64,000 bases of DNA. It comes from Nocardioides thalensis. Lineage in GTDB: Bacteria > Actinomycetota > Actinomycetes > Propionibacteriales > Nocardioidaceae. Below are positions 43,403 to 51,857 of this stretch, piece by piece; within the stretch, counting starts at the first letter, position 1; the number at the start of each line of letters is the position of its first letter. The position numbers and the translations under genes are program-made. The notes beneath the pieces are model-generated. The model was not told where the DNA came from. It made no database searches and saw only the letters and a list, made by a program, of their open reading frames with translations. Where the stretch lies: positions 2,379,501 to 2,443,500 of the forward strand of contig NZ_JACCFP010000001.1 of assembly GCF_013410655.1 (NCBI RefSeq). The letters run 5' to 3'.

Positions 43403-44803
43403 GGTACGGCGCGCACGGTCGAGCCACCACCGGGCGACCGCGGGATCGGCGCAGCCGTAGGCCGCGGACATCACGCCGGCGAGCTCCTCGAGCAGCGCCG
43501 CGCGGGCGAGCGCGGCACCCTCGCGCCACGCCGTCTCGTCCGCGGGCAGCGGCAGCGCCGCGATCTGCCGCGCGCTCACCTTGACCGAGCCCGGCACCAG
43601 ACCGGCGCCGAGGTAGCGCGCGGCCGCGTCGGCGACGACCGGCGGCGCGAGCAGCACGGCGAGCACCCGCCACACGTCCGCGGGGTCGTGCGGCACGACG
43701 GAGACGACGGGCACCGACGGCAGCCACGCGCCGTGCTCGTCGGCGGCGGCCTCGATCACCCGCCCCTGGCCGGCCACCACCACCTTCGGCACCAGCCGCG
43801 CGTCGGCCCACGCGCCCAGGCGGGCGTCCGCGGCGCGGAGCCCGGCCACGTCGACCACCGGGGCGGCGTACGACCTGCGCGCGAAGCGGGTCGGGCGCAT
43901 GCCCCACTCGCAGGCCCCCGGTTCGAGCAGCCCGGTCGTGACGAGCGGCGCGCCGTCACCGCCGTCGCGCACGTGCGGGACGAGGCCGTAGTACTGGTCG
44001 CGGAAGTCGGCCGTGCACGCGGCCAGGTCGCCGAGGACCCCGGTGCCGCGGGGCATCTCGACCTCGGGGATCCCGAAGTGGGGCGCCGCGAGCCGGCCCC
44101 ACTCGGTCTGCCCGCCGGGCTCCCCCACCCGCACCACCGGCACGCAAGTGCGCACCGCGGCGCCGGCGAACTCCGCGCCCTCGGACACCCACAACTCGCC
44201 GACCCGCCCGCGCCCTGCGACCGCGGTGCGCACCTTCGCGGCGTCGCGCGCGGCGAGCACGGACAGCGGCTGGACAAGGGCGACGGTGCCGCCGTCGGCC
44301 ACGAGGTCGAGCGAGCGGTGGAGGAAGACGGCGCTGGTGTCGGTGTAGGCGCCGAGCCCGTGCGCACGCGCGCCCGCGGCCGCCGTACCGCGCTTGAGCT
44401 GGCCGAGGAAGGGCGGGTTGCCGACGACCGCGTCGAACGTCTCGCCCGTCCACGCGGTGAGGCCGTCGGCCACCCGCACCTGGCGCTCGATCTGCGCGAC
44501 CGGCACCGACGGGTCCTCCGCGGCGAGTCGCTGACGCGCGATCGCCACCGCCTCCGCGTCGAGATCGGAGCCGAAGACCCCGGCCACGCCGACGATCCGA
44601 GCCGCCGCGACCAGGAAGTGCCCGGTGCCGCAGGCCGGGTCGAGGACGCGGCGCGCGCCCGGCGGGACGGCCCGGTCGAGAACCCACGACACGAGCTCCG
44701 GCGGGGTGTAGAACGCCCCCTTCGCGCGCCGGCCGTCGCGATCGGCCGCGAGGCGCGCCTCGTAGGCGGCGGCGAGCTCCTCGGCTCGCTCGCGTTCGTC
44801 CAC
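43400..44803 (-). CDS. Stand-alone N6-adenine DNA methylase domain protein
   Basis: 467 residues from GTG 44803. AKGAFYTPPELV marks the start of a gamma-class N6-adenine methylase; motif I is LDPACGTGHFL and motif IV is VVGNPPFLGQ, both intact. The C-terminal half (~230-460) would be the target-recognition region. No restriction subunit, helicase or specificity protein is next to it. It may be an orphan or BREX/Eco57I-like methylase; target sequence unknown. Confidence 0.82.
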   Translation of the reverse strand: MDERERAEELAAAYEARLAADRDGRRAKGAFYTPPELVSWVLDRAVPPGARRVLDPACGTGHFLVAAARIVGVAGVFGSDLDAEAVAIARQRLAAEDPSVPVAQIERQVRVADGLTAWTGETFDAVVGNPPFLGQLKRGTAAAGARAHGLGAYTDTSAVFLHRSLDLVADGGTVALVQPLSVLAARDAAKVRTAVAGRGRVGELWVSEGAEFAGAAVRTCVPVVRVGEPGGQTEWGRLAAPHFGIPEVEMPRGTGVLGDLAACTADFRDQYYGLVPHVRDGGDGAPLVTTGLLEPGACEWGMRPTRFARRSYAAPVVDVAGLRAADARLGAWADARLVPKVVVAGQGRVIEAAADEHGAWLPSVPVVSVVPHDPADVWRVLAVLLAPPVVADAAARYLGAGLVPGSVKVSARQIAALPLPADETAWREGAALARAALLEELAGVMSAAYGCADPAVARWWLDRARRT

Positions 44804-44810
44804 GGACGTC

Positions 44811-44816
44811 AGCGTA
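44811..44816 (-). promoter_or_regulatory. -10 box, leaderless methylase promoter
   Basis: TACGCT on the minus strand ends seven bases before GTG 44803, which supports this start over the longer in-frame extension to 44914. Confidence 0.5.
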
Positions 44817-44828
44817 GGGCCGCCGGAG

Positions 44829-44906
44829 GTTTCGAGCCCTTCGAGGCTCGCGACCTCGCGCCTCAGGACAAGGCAAGGCCGCGGGCGGCCTCGCACCTCA
44901 ACCACC
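44829..44906 (+). repeat. Dispersed repeat copy before pncB (78 bp)
   Basis: It begins GGTTTCGAG and ends CTCGCACCTCAACCACC. The same ends, in opposite orientation, bound a 42-bp copy inside pncB at 46038-46079. The interior here is longer and different. This looks like a short non-autonomous repeat family. Confidence 0.6.
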
Positions 44907-44915
44907 AGCGGCATG

Positions 44916-44921
44916 TATAGT
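44916..44921 (+). promoter_or_regulatory. pncB: -10 box of the pncB promoter
   Basis: TATAGT overlaps the left arm of the palindromic operator and would start a transcript with a leader of about 22 nt carrying a GAGGAG ribosome site. A repressor on the operator would block it. Confidence 0.5.
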
Positions 44922-44932
44922 CAAAGTGACTA
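44918..44932. promoter_or_regulatory. Palindromic NrtR-type operator before pncB
   Basis: TAGTCAAAGTGACTA is a perfect 6-3-6 inverted repeat, 18 bp before the pncB ATG. The last gene of this operon encodes an NrtR-like regulator, so this is its likely site. The pairing is inferred. Confidence 0.75.
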
Positions 44933-44949
44933 CAATCGAGGAGCCGCAC

Positions 44950-46263
44950 ATGGACCGCACCGGGCTGCTGACGGACCGCTACGAGCTCACCATGCTCGAC
45001 TCCTGGGTCCGCGACGGCAGCGTCGACGAGCCGGCGGTCTTCGAGGCGTTCGCCCGGCGGCTCCCCGAGGGTCGGAGGTACGGCGTGCTCGGCGGGCTGG
45101 GCCGGCTGCTGCCGATGATCGAGCGGTTCACGTTCGACGCGGACGAGGTGGCCTGGCTCCAGGAGCAGGGCGTGGTCGGCGAGGAGACCGCCGCCTACCT
45201 GCGCGACTTCCGGTTCCGGGGTGACATCGACGCCTACCGCGAGGGCGACCTCTACTTCCCCGGCAGCCCGGTGCTGACGGTGAGCGGCACCCTCGGCGAG
45301 TGCGTGGCGCTCGAGACCCTGGTGCTCAGCGTGCTCAACCACGACGCCGCGATCGCCAGCGCCGCGCTGCGGATGGTCGACGCCGCCGGCGGCCGGCCGC
45401 TGATCGAGATGGGCACCCGGCGCACCCACGAGCAGGCCGCGATCGCGACGGCGCGGGCGGCGTACCTCGCCGGCTTCGGCTCGACCAGCAACCTGGCCGC
45501 CGGCCGCGACCACGGCATCCCGACCGTCGGCACCGCGGCGCACGCGTTCACGCTGGCGCACGCCACCGAGGAGGACGCGTTCCGCAGCCAGGTCGCGGCG
45601 CTCGGCGTCGGCACCACGCTGCTCGTCGACACCTACGACATCGCGGAGGGCATCCGCACCGCGGTGCGGGTCGCCGGCCGCGAGCTCGGTGCGATTAGGA
45701 TCGACTCGGGCGACCTCGCCGAGGAGGCCGGCAAGGCGCGGGCGCTGCTCGACGAGCTCGGCGCCACCTCGACGAAGATCGTGGTCACCAGCGACCTCGA
45801 CGAGTTCGTGATCGCGGCGCTCGCCGACGCTCCCATCGACGGCTACGGCGTCGGCACCCGGGTCGCCACCGGGTCGGGCCACCCGACCGCGAGCATGGTC
45901 TACAAGCTGGTCGAGATCGCCGGCCGGCCGGTGTCGAAGAAGTCGAAGGACAAGATCTCGGTGGGCGGGCGGAAGCTCGCCTGGCGGCGGTACGACGAGG
46001 CCGGCCTACTCGTGTCGGAGCACTTCACAGCCGCTCCGGTGGTTGAGGTGCGACGAGCGCAGCGAGGAGCCTCGAAACCTCCGGGCGCCGACCCGCGGCC
46101 GGTCCAGATCCCCGTGATGCGCGGGGGCGAGACTGTCCACGCCCCCACCCTCGACGAGATCCGCGAGTTCACGGCGGCCACGCTCGCCACGCTCCCGTCC
46201 GACGCCCGCTCGGTCGCCGCCGGCGCGCCGTACCTCACCGTCACCCACCTGGAGGAAGCATGA
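44950..46263 (+). CDS. pncB: Nicotinate phosphoribosyltransferase
   Basis: 437 residues. It joins nicotinate and PRPP to nicotinate mononucleotide in NAD salvage. [11 protein letters not shown], the [29 protein letters not shown] region and the RIDSGDL active-site loop are intact. ATG 44950 has a GAGGAG site; an upstream in-frame start at 44926 lies too near the operator. Residues ~364-378 ([16 protein letters not shown]) come from a dispersed 42-bp repeat inserted in frame near the C-terminus, outside the catalytic core. Confidence 0.94.
   Translation: MDRTGLLTDRYELTMLDSWVRDGSVDEPAVFEAFARRLPEGRRYGVLGGLGRLLPMIERFTFDADEVAWLQEQGVVGEETAAYLRDFRFRGDIDAYREGDLYFPGSPVLTVSGTLGECVALETLVLSVLNHDAAIASAALRMVDAAGGRPLIEMGTRRTHEQAAIATARAAYLAGFGSTSNLAAGRDHGIPTVGTAAHAFTLAHATEEDAFRSQVAALGVGTTLLVDTYDIAEGIRTAVRVAGRELGAIRIDSGDLAEEAGKARALLDELGATSTKIVVTSDLDEFVIAALADAPIDGYGVGTRVATGSGHPTASMVYKLVEIAGRPVSKKSKDKISVGGRKLAWRRYDEAGLLVSEHFTAAPVVEVRRAQRGASKPPGADPRPVQIPVMRGGETVHAPTLDEIREFTAATLATLPSDARSVAAGAPYLTVTHLEEA
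46038..46079 (-). repeat. Dispersed repeat copy inside pncB (42 bp)
   Basis: Reads GGTGGTTGAGGTGC to GCCTCGAAACC on the plus strand, with an imperfect inverted symmetry. Being 42 bp (a multiple of three) it keeps the pncB frame. It is in opposite orientation to the copy at 44829-44906. Confidence 0.65.
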
Positions 46264-46856
46264 GCCACGACAAGCGCGCACTCGTCATCGTCGACGTCCA
46301 GAACGACTTCGTGGAGGGCGGATCGCTCGGCGTCGCCGGTGGCCGCGACGTGGCGACCCGCATCAGCCAGCACGTCGCGGCGCACGCCGGCGACTATGCC
46401 GTGATCGCCGCCTCGCGCGACTGGCACCACGCACCCGGGCCCGACGGCCACGAGACCAACGGCGGGCACTTCGCGGCGCCGGGCGAGGACCCCGACTTCG
46501 TGACCACGTGGCCGGTGCACTGCGTGTCGTCGGAGGGCGGCTCCGACTACGCGCCGGAGCTGGTCACCGACGCGGTGACCCACCACGTGCGCAAGGGCAT
46601 GGGCGTGCCGGCCTACTCGGCGTTCGAGGGCGTCACCGACGACGGCGCCGCGCTCGCCGACGTGCTCCGTGCGGCCGGCGTCACCGAGGTCGACGTGACC
46701 GGTATCGCCACCGACTACTGCGTGCGGGCGACCGCGCTCGACGCGCGCAAGGAGGGCTTCGCCGTACGGCTGCTCGACGGGCTGCACGCCGGCGTCGCAC
46801 CGGAGACGTCGACCGCGGCGGTCGCGGAGATGCGGGCCGCGGGGGTGACGGTGTGA
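46260..46856 (+). CDS. pncA: Nicotinamidase
   Basis: 198 residues of the isochorismatase/nicotinamidase fold. The catalytic triad Asp12 (IVDVQNDF), Lys112 (VRKGMG) and Cys154 (ATDYCV) and the metal-site segment SRDWHH are present. It turns nicotinamide into nicotinate, the substrate of pncB just upstream; the two overlap by ATGA, so the operon is a two-step NAD salvage route. Confidence 0.94.
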   Translation: MSHDKRALVIVDVQNDFVEGGSLGVAGGRDVATRISQHVAAHAGDYAVIAASRDWHHAPGPDGHETNGGHFAAPGEDPDFVTTWPVHCVSSEGGSDYAPELVTDAVTHHVRKGMGVPAYSAFEGVTDDGAALADVLRAAGVTEVDVTGIATDYCVRATALDARKEGFAVRLLDGLHAGVAPETSTAAVAEMRAAGVTV

Positions 46857-47581
46857 GCTACGTCAGCGAGTACCCGCCGTTCTCGGTGACCGCCGACATC
46901 GCGGTCTTCACGATCCGCGACGGCGCGCTCTCGGTGCTGCTGGTCGAGCGGGCGAAGGACCCGTACGCCGGCTCGTGGGCGCTGCCGGGCGGGTTCATCG
47001 ACCCCGACGAGGACGCCGAGACCGCGGCCTGGCGCGAGCTCCAGGAAGAGACCGGGCTCGAGCGCGCCGCGTGGCACCTCGAGCAGCTGCGCACCTACAC
47101 CGCTCCCGACCGCGACCCCCGCGGGCGCACCGTGTCGGTCGCGCACGTCGCGCTCGCCCCCGACCTGCCCGACCCCTCCGCCGGTGACGACGCGGCCGAC
47201 GCCCGGTGGTGGGCGGTCGACGACGTGCTCGAGCCCGAGGAGGGCGAGGCGCTCGCGCTCGCGTTCGACCACCGGGAGATCCTGCTCGACGCCCGCGAGC
47301 GGGTGCGGGCGAAGCTGGAGTACACGACCTTGGCCGCCGCGTTCGTGGCCGAGCCGTTCACGCTCGCGGAGCTGCGGCGGGTCTACACGGCCGTGTGGGG
47401 CGCTCCCCCGGACCTCGGCAACTTCCGCCGCAAGGTGCTCGGCACCGAGGGGTTCGTGGTCCCGACCAACACCCACGGCACGTCGAGCGGCGGCGGCCGC
47501 AGCGCTCTGCTCTACCGCAGGGGCTCCGCGACCACGGTGTCGCCGCCGATGGCCCGGTCGACGGCGTCGGACGCCGGCTGA
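46853..47581 (+). CDS. nrtR: NrtR-family regulator (Nudix plus winged helix)
   Basis: 242 residues. The N-terminal Nudix domain carries a complete Nudix box ([20 protein letters not shown]), which many NrtR proteins have lost; the C-terminal winged helix is [15 protein letters not shown]...[16 protein letters not shown]. NrtR represses NAD genes and is released by ADP-ribose or related NAD metabolites. It closes the pncB-pncA operon (GTGA overlap) and probably binds the palindrome at 44918-44932. The last ~24 codons overlap the convergent permease gene. Confidence 0.9.
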   Translation: MSYVSEYPPFSVTADIAVFTIRDGALSVLLVERAKDPYAGSWALPGGFIDPDEDAETAAWRELQEETGLERAAWHLEQLRTYTAPDRDPRGRTVSVAHVALAPDLPDPSAGDDAADARWWAVDDVLEPEEGEALALAFDHREILLDARERVRAKLEYTTLAAAFVAEPFTLAELRRVYTAVWGAPPDLGNFRRKVLGTEGFVVPTNTHGTSSGGGRSALLYRRGSATTVSPPMARSTASDAG

Positions 47582-48834
47582 GCGCGACGGCGCCGCGGCC
47601 AGCAGAGCCCGACGAGGCCGGTCAGGACCGGGATCAGCACCGCGGGTCCGGTGAGGACGACGAGCACCGCCGACGCCAGCAGCGACACCAGGGCCGCGAC
47701 GCGCGGCCAGCCGCCGGGCAGCAGGCGCACCGCGGCCGCCGTACCGACGACGTAGACGAGGGCGAACGTGCCCGTGGTCGCCAGCAGGGTGGCGTCGGTG
47801 TCGTGGCCGAGCAGCGCGCCGCCGACGGTGACGACGAGACCGAGCCCCGCGACGAAGGCGAGCGCGCGGCGCGGCGTACGGGCCCCGGCGGCGATGTCGG
47901 CGCCGAGCCAGGCGGGCATCGCGCCGGCCACCGACAGGGAGGCGCCGAGCCGGGAGGCGCCGGCGAAGTAGGAGTTGATCGCGCCGACGGTCATCAGCAC
48001 CGCGACGACCGCCGTCGCCGGTCGCGCCCAGCCGCCGAGCGCCCCGGCGAGCAGGTCGGCGAGCGGCGCCTCGCCGGTCGCGGCGCCGAGCACGCCGATG
48101 GTGGCGACCGCGATGCCGAGGTAGAGCACGGCGACGACCACGAGCGTGATCGCGGTCGCGCGGCCGATGTCACGCGCCGGGTGGCGGTACTCCCCTGACA
48201 GCGAGCTGACGATCTCCCAGCCCGCGAACGCCCACACCAGCAGGGCCGCGGCGGACCCGACGCCCGACCAGCCATGGGTGAGGAAGGGCGTGAACCGCTC
48301 GCCCTCGATGTCGGGCAGCGAGACGACCACCGCGACCAGGAGCAAGGTCGCGATGACGCCGGTGATGCCGAGCTGCACCGCGGCGGAGACCTGGATGCCC
48401 ATCCAGTTCATCACCGCGACGATGCCGATGATCCCGGCCGTGACCGCCACCTCGGTAGTGCGTCCGCCGCCGAGCGCATCGGCGACGTACGACGCCGCGA
48501 AGCCTGCGGCGACCGGGGCCCCGATCGGGATGGCGAGGAAGAACGACCAGCCGACCATCGTCGCGGCGCGCTCGCCGAACGCGAGCCGCGCGTACGTCGC
48601 GACGCCGCCGCCGTCGGGGTGCCGCGCACCGAGCGCGGCGAACGTCGCCGCGAGCGGCACCGAGACGACGAGCAGCGCGACCCACGCGACGAGGGAGGCG
48701 GGGCCTGCGGCGCCGATGGCGAGGGCGGGCAGCGAGATGACGCCCGTGCCGAGCACCGCGGCGAGGGTCAGCGCGGTGCCCTGGAGGACGCTGAGGCCGC
48801 CGGTCGCGGCGGCCGGGCTCGTCACGCGGCTCAC
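47512..48834 (-). CDS. APC-superfamily amino acid permease, YjeH-like
   Basis: 440 residues with about twelve membrane helices. The N-terminal [24 protein letters not shown] and the segment [26 protein letters not shown] resemble the YjeH branch, which exports methionine and branched-chain amino acids. GTG 48834 overlaps the stop of the FMN-barrel gene. Its 3' end overlaps nrtR by 70 bp on the other strand. Direction of transport is not known here. Confidence 0.85.
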   Translation of the reverse strand: MSRVTSPAAATGGLSVLQGTALTLAAVLGTGVISLPALAIGAAGPASLVAWVALLVVSVPLAATFAALGARHPDGGGVATYARLAFGERAATMVGWSFFLAIPIGAPVAAGFAASYVADALGGGRTTEVAVTAGIIGIVAVMNWMGIQVSAAVQLGITGVIATLLLVAVVVSLPDIEGERFTPFLTHGWSGVGSAAALLVWAFAGWEIVSSLSGEYRHPARDIGRATAITLVVVAVLYLGIAVATIGVLGAATGEAPLADLLAGALGGWARPATAVVAVLMTVGAINSYFAGASRLGASLSVAGAMPAWLGADIAAGARTPRRALAFVAGLGLVVTVGGALLGHDTDATLLATTGTFALVYVVGTAAAVRLLPGGWPRVAALVSLLASAVLVVLTGPAVLIPVLTGLVGLCWPRRRRAQPASDAVDRAIGGDTVVAEPLR

Positions 48835-49511
48835 GCCAGCAGCTCCGCGCGCAGCCGGACGTCGATGGGCACCCGGTCGTGGGAGTCGGCGCCGCTGACC
48901 GGCGCGCCGGCGACGCGCCGCAGCGGGATGTGGCCGCCCCAGACGCCGGTCGCGACGTCCTCGGGCTCGTCGTCGGGCCCGCCGGCGCGCTCCTTGAGGG
49001 AGGCCTCGCGCAGCGCCAGCGCGAGCACGGAGGTGGCCGCGAGCTCCTTGCGGGTCGACGGGCGCAGGGTGAGCGCCCGGCCGGGCACCATGTGGTCGAT
49101 GATCAGGTCGAGGGAGCGCTGCTTCTCGGCGGGGTCGTCGACCCGGCGCGCGCGGCCGAGCAGCACAGCCGAGCGGTAGTTCATCGAGTGGCCGAACGCG
49201 CACCGCGACGCGACCAGCCCGTCGAGCTCGGTGATGGTGACGCAGAGGTCGGACGTCAGCGCGGCGGCGAGCCAGCCGGCGCCGGTGGAGCCGTGCAGGT
49301 AGAGCGTGCCGCCGTCGTCGGGGCCGTCGAGGTCGACGGCGTAGGCCATCGGGAGCACGAGCGGCTGGGTGACCCCGTCGCGGGTGACCACGACGCCGAC
49401 ATGGGCGATGAGCGCCTCGGAGAGGAGCGCGTGGAGGCGGCCGCGGTCGCTGACCGCGCGGTGGGCGCCGCGGGTCGGCGTGGTCCGCGGCGTCGGCGAG
49501 AGGGTCTCCAT
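48831..49511 (-). CDS. Pyridoxamine 5'-phosphate oxidase-like FMN-binding protein
   Basis: 226 residues of the split-barrel flavin fold. HVGVVVTRDGVTQPLVLPMAYAVD, LYLHGSTGAGWLAAAL and SMNYRSAVLLGRARRVDDPAEK are typical of the branch once called nitroimidazole-resistance or heme-utilisation proteins. ATG 49511 is the likely start. It is divergent from a MocR regulator and coupled to a permease, so the three probably form one regulated unit, perhaps for a vitamin B6-related or amino compound. Confidence 0.85.
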   Translation of the reverse strand: METLSPTPRTTPTRGAHRAVSDRGRLHALLSEALIAHVGVVVTRDGVTQPLVLPMAYAVDLDGPDDGGTLYLHGSTGAGWLAAALTSDLCVTITELDGLVASRCAFGHSMNYRSAVLLGRARRVDDPAEKQRSLDLIIDHMVPGRALTLRPSTRKELAATSVLALALREASLKERAGGPDDEPEDVATGVWGGHIPLRRVAGAPVSGADSHDRVPIDVRLRAELLA

Positions 49512-49528
49512 GGTGACGATCCTTCCGG

Positions 49529-49558
49529 CGGATTGGCCCCGCGTCACGGTCCAATCCG
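49529..49558. promoter_or_regulatory. Inverted-repeat operator for the MocR regulator
   Basis: CGGATTGG and CCAATCCG form perfect 8-bp arms separated by 14 bp in the 88-bp gap between the divergent FMN-barrel and MocR genes. The wide spacing suits a dimeric MocR/PdxR regulator; the pairing is inferred. Confidence 0.65.
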
Positions 49559-49599
49559 TTACCGTTTCGGCAGGCCACTTCTGCTCGTGAGGAGCCCCC

Positions 49600-50934
49600 G
49601 TGCGCACGATCCCGGTCCGCCTCGACCGCGACCTCCCCGATCCGTTGGGCGTCCAGCTCTCCGACCGGATCCGCGAGCTGGTGGTCGCCGGCACCCTCAC
49701 CGAGGGCGACCGGCTGCCGAGCACCCGGGCCCTCGCGGCCGACCTGGGCGTAGCGCGCTCGGTCGCGGAGCAGGCCTACGAGCAGCTCCTCGCCGAGGGG
49801 TGGCTGGCCGCTCGCCAGGGCGCCGGCACGTTCGTCGCCTCCGCCGGGACGACCGCGGCCGCCGTACCCATGCGACAGCGGCGACCCGCCAGCCCCGACC
49901 TGCACCTCCTCGACACCGGCTCGCCGTGGATCGACCCGCGGCACCGGGCGGGATGGCGGCGGGCGTGGCGCGAGGTGTCGGCGAGCGCGCCGCCGATGGG
50001 CTATCCCGACCCGCGCGGGATGCCCGAGCTGCGCGCCGCCCTCGCCGACCGGCTTGCTCGCACCCGCGGCCTCACCGTGGACCCGGACGATGTGCTGCTC
50101 ACCGCGGGCACCGCCGACGGGCTCCGCCAGCTGCTCCCCCACGTCGCGCCCGGGCCGGTCGGCATCGAGGACCCCGGCTACGGCGCCGCCGTCGCGTGCG
50201 CGCGCGCCGCCGGCCGGGAGGTCGTCGACCTGCCCGCGACCGCGCCGCTGCGGGTCGCCGGGCTCGCGGCGGCGTACGTCACGCCCGCGCACCAGCACCC
50301 CCTCGGTCACGTGCTCGCCGCGGCCGACCGGGTCGCGCTCCTCGACGCCGCGCGGACCCACGACGTGCTGGTGGTCGAGGACGACTATGACTCCGAGTTC
50401 CGCTACGACGTGGCGCCGATCCCGGCGCTCGCGTCGCTCGACCGCGAGCGGGTGGCCTATCTGGGCACCGCGTCGAAGTCGGTCGGGCCGGGGCTGCGAC
50501 TGGGCTGGGTCGTGCCGCCTCCGGACCTCCTCGACGCCATGGTCGTCCACCGCGAGCGCACCTACGACATGCCGTCGTGGCCGACGCAGCGGGCGCTCCT
50601 GGCGCTGCTGCGCGAGGGCTGGGTCGACAAGGTCGTGCGCAGCGCGCGGCGGGTGTACGCCGACCGCGCGCCCCGCGTCGCCGAGGCGCTGGCGCCGTAC
50701 GGCGAGGCCGCCGGCCCGTCCGCCGGGATGTACTCGTCGTGGCTGATGCCGCCGGACGTGGTCGAGCGCGCACGGGCCGGGGCGCGGGCCGCCGGATTCG
50801 AGATCGCTCCCCTCGCGGACTACTGCCGGACCGCCCGCCTCTCGGGCATCGTGCTGGGGTTCGGGGGCGTCACCGACGCCGAGCTCGACCGGGCTCTCGC
50901 CGCCGTCGTGCACGGTATTCAATCAAACGGTTGA
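49600..50934 (+). CDS. MocR/PdxR-type regulator (GntR helix-turn-helix plus aminotransferase domain)
   Basis: 444 residues. The N-terminal GntR winged helix (LSDRIRELVVAGTLTEGDRLPSTRALAADLGVARSVAEQAYEQL) is joined to a class I aminotransferase fold; VVEDDYDSEFRY and YLGTASKSVGPGLRLGWVV contain the PLP-binding residues, including Lys in TASKS. Such regulators sense pyridoxal phosphate or amino acid adducts. GTG 49600 has a GTGAGGA ribosome site. Divergent from an FMN-barrel/permease pair that it probably controls. Confidence 0.93.
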   Translation: MRTIPVRLDRDLPDPLGVQLSDRIRELVVAGTLTEGDRLPSTRALAADLGVARSVAEQAYEQLLAEGWLAARQGAGTFVASAGTTAAAVPMRQRRPASPDLHLLDTGSPWIDPRHRAGWRRAWREVSASAPPMGYPDPRGMPELRAALADRLARTRGLTVDPDDVLLTAGTADGLRQLLPHVAPGPVGIEDPGYGAAVACARAAGREVVDLPATAPLRVAGLAAAYVTPAHQHPLGHVLAAADRVALLDAARTHDVLVVEDDYDSEFRYDVAPIPALASLDRERVAYLGTASKSVGPGLRLGWVVPPPDLLDAMVVHRERTYDMPSWPTQRALLALLREGWVDKVVRSARRVYADRAPRVAEALAPYGEAAGPSAGMYSSWLMPPDVVERARAGARAAGFEIAPLADYCRTARLSGIVLGFGGVTDAELDRALAAVVHGIQSNG

Positions 50935-50960
50935 CAAAGGCCGGAACGAGGGCATTTAAT
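50931..50960 (+). promoter_or_regulatory. Promoter of the ArsR-SRPBCC operon
   Basis: A consensus -35 TTGACA (50931-50936, overlapping the MocR stop) is followed after 18 bp by TTTAAT (50955-50960). The -10 ends seven bases before ATG 50968, so the mRNA should be leaderless. Confidence 0.75.
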
Positions 50961-50975
50961 CAACCGCATGGTTGA
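50960..50975. promoter_or_regulatory. ArsR operator at the start codon
   Basis: TCAACCGCATGGTTGA is a perfect 6-4-6 palindrome that covers the transcription start and the ATG. A related half-conserved copy, TCAAACGGTTGA, lies at 50923-50934 over the -35 box. Both probably bind the ArsR protein encoded here. Confidence 0.7.
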
Positions 50976-51351
50976 ACAAGACCGTCTCTCCCGGGTCTTC
51001 GCGGCACTCGCCGACCCGACGCGGCGCGACATGGTCGCCCGGCTGGCCGCGGGTGACGCGACCGTCGGCGAGCTGGCGGCGCCGTACGACGTGTCCCTGC
51101 AAGCGGTGTCCAAGCACCTGAAGGTGCTCGAGGACGCCGGGCTGGTGCGGCGCAGCCGCGACGCGCAGCGCCGGCCGGTCCACCTGGAGGCGGAGGTCTT
51201 CGACCTGATGACGAAGTGGATCGAGCGCTACCGACGACAGGCGGAGGAGCGCTACCAGCGGCTCGACGCCCTCCTCGCCCGGATGGGCGATGAGGAGGAC
51301 GGCGTCGAGCAGTCAACACCAACCGACCCCGAGCGAGGAGCAGCATCATGA
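50968..51351 (+). CDS. ArsR-family transcriptional regulator
   Basis: 127 residues. The winged helix ADPTRRDMVARLAAGDATVGELAAPYDVSLQAVSKHLKVLEDAGLV is complete and there is no cysteine-rich metal site, as in the branch paired with AHSA1-type proteins. ATGA overlap with the SRPBCC gene makes an operon; self-repression through the palindrome at the start codon is likely. Confidence 0.93.
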   Translation: MVEQDRLSRVFAALADPTRRDMVARLAAGDATVGELAAPYDVSLQAVSKHLKVLEDAGLVRRSRDAQRRPVHLEAEVFDLMTKWIERYRRQAEERYQRLDALLARMGDEEDGVEQSTPTDPERGAAS

Positions 51352-51857
51352 CCAGCACGACCACCAGCACCAGCACCGCCCCCGAGACCGTCATCGAGGC
51401 CGACCCCGACCTGCCCACCGTCCGGATCACGCGCTCCTTCGACGCGCCGCTCGAGCGGGTGTGGCGCGCGTGGACCGACCCCGAGCTGGTGAGCCAGTGG
51501 ATGGGCCCGCGGTCGATCGACATGGAGATCGAGACGTGGGACATGCGCACCGGCGGGTCCTATCGCTACACCGCACGCCGCGACGGCGAGGAGATCGCGC
51601 ACTTCTACGGCTCAGTCCACCGCGTCGAGGAGCACGCCTACATCACGCAGACGTTCGGGTTCGAGGAGATGCCGGAGGCGGTCGACCTCGAGACCGCGAC
51701 GTTCCGCGACCTCGGCGACGGCCGCACGGAGGTCGACATCCTGTCGGTCGTGTTCTCCATGGAGGCGCGCGCCGGCATGCTCGCCAGCGGCATGGAGGTC
51801 GGCATCAACGAGGGCTACGCCGTCCTCGACGAGATGTTCGCGGACGGCCGGGCATGA
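51348..51857 (+). CDS. SRPBCC-family (AHSA1-like) protein
   Basis: 169 residues of the START/Bet v1-like fold: TVRITRSFDAPLERVWRAWTDPELVSQWMGP, then YRYTARRDGEEIAHFYGSVHRVEE, and a C-terminal helix. These proteins hold hydrophobic ligands in a cavity and are regularly coupled to ArsR regulators. Ligand unknown. The ATGA overlaps on both sides show co-translation with the regulator and the DinB-like gene. Confidence 0.88.
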   Translation: MTSTTTSTSTAPETVIEADPDLPTVRITRSFDAPLERVWRAWTDPELVSQWMGPRSIDMEIETWDMRTGGSYRYTARRDGEEIAHFYGSVHRVEEHAYITQTFGFEEMPEAVDLETATFRDLGDGRTEVDILSVVFSMEARAGMLASGMEVGINEGYAVLDEMFADGRA

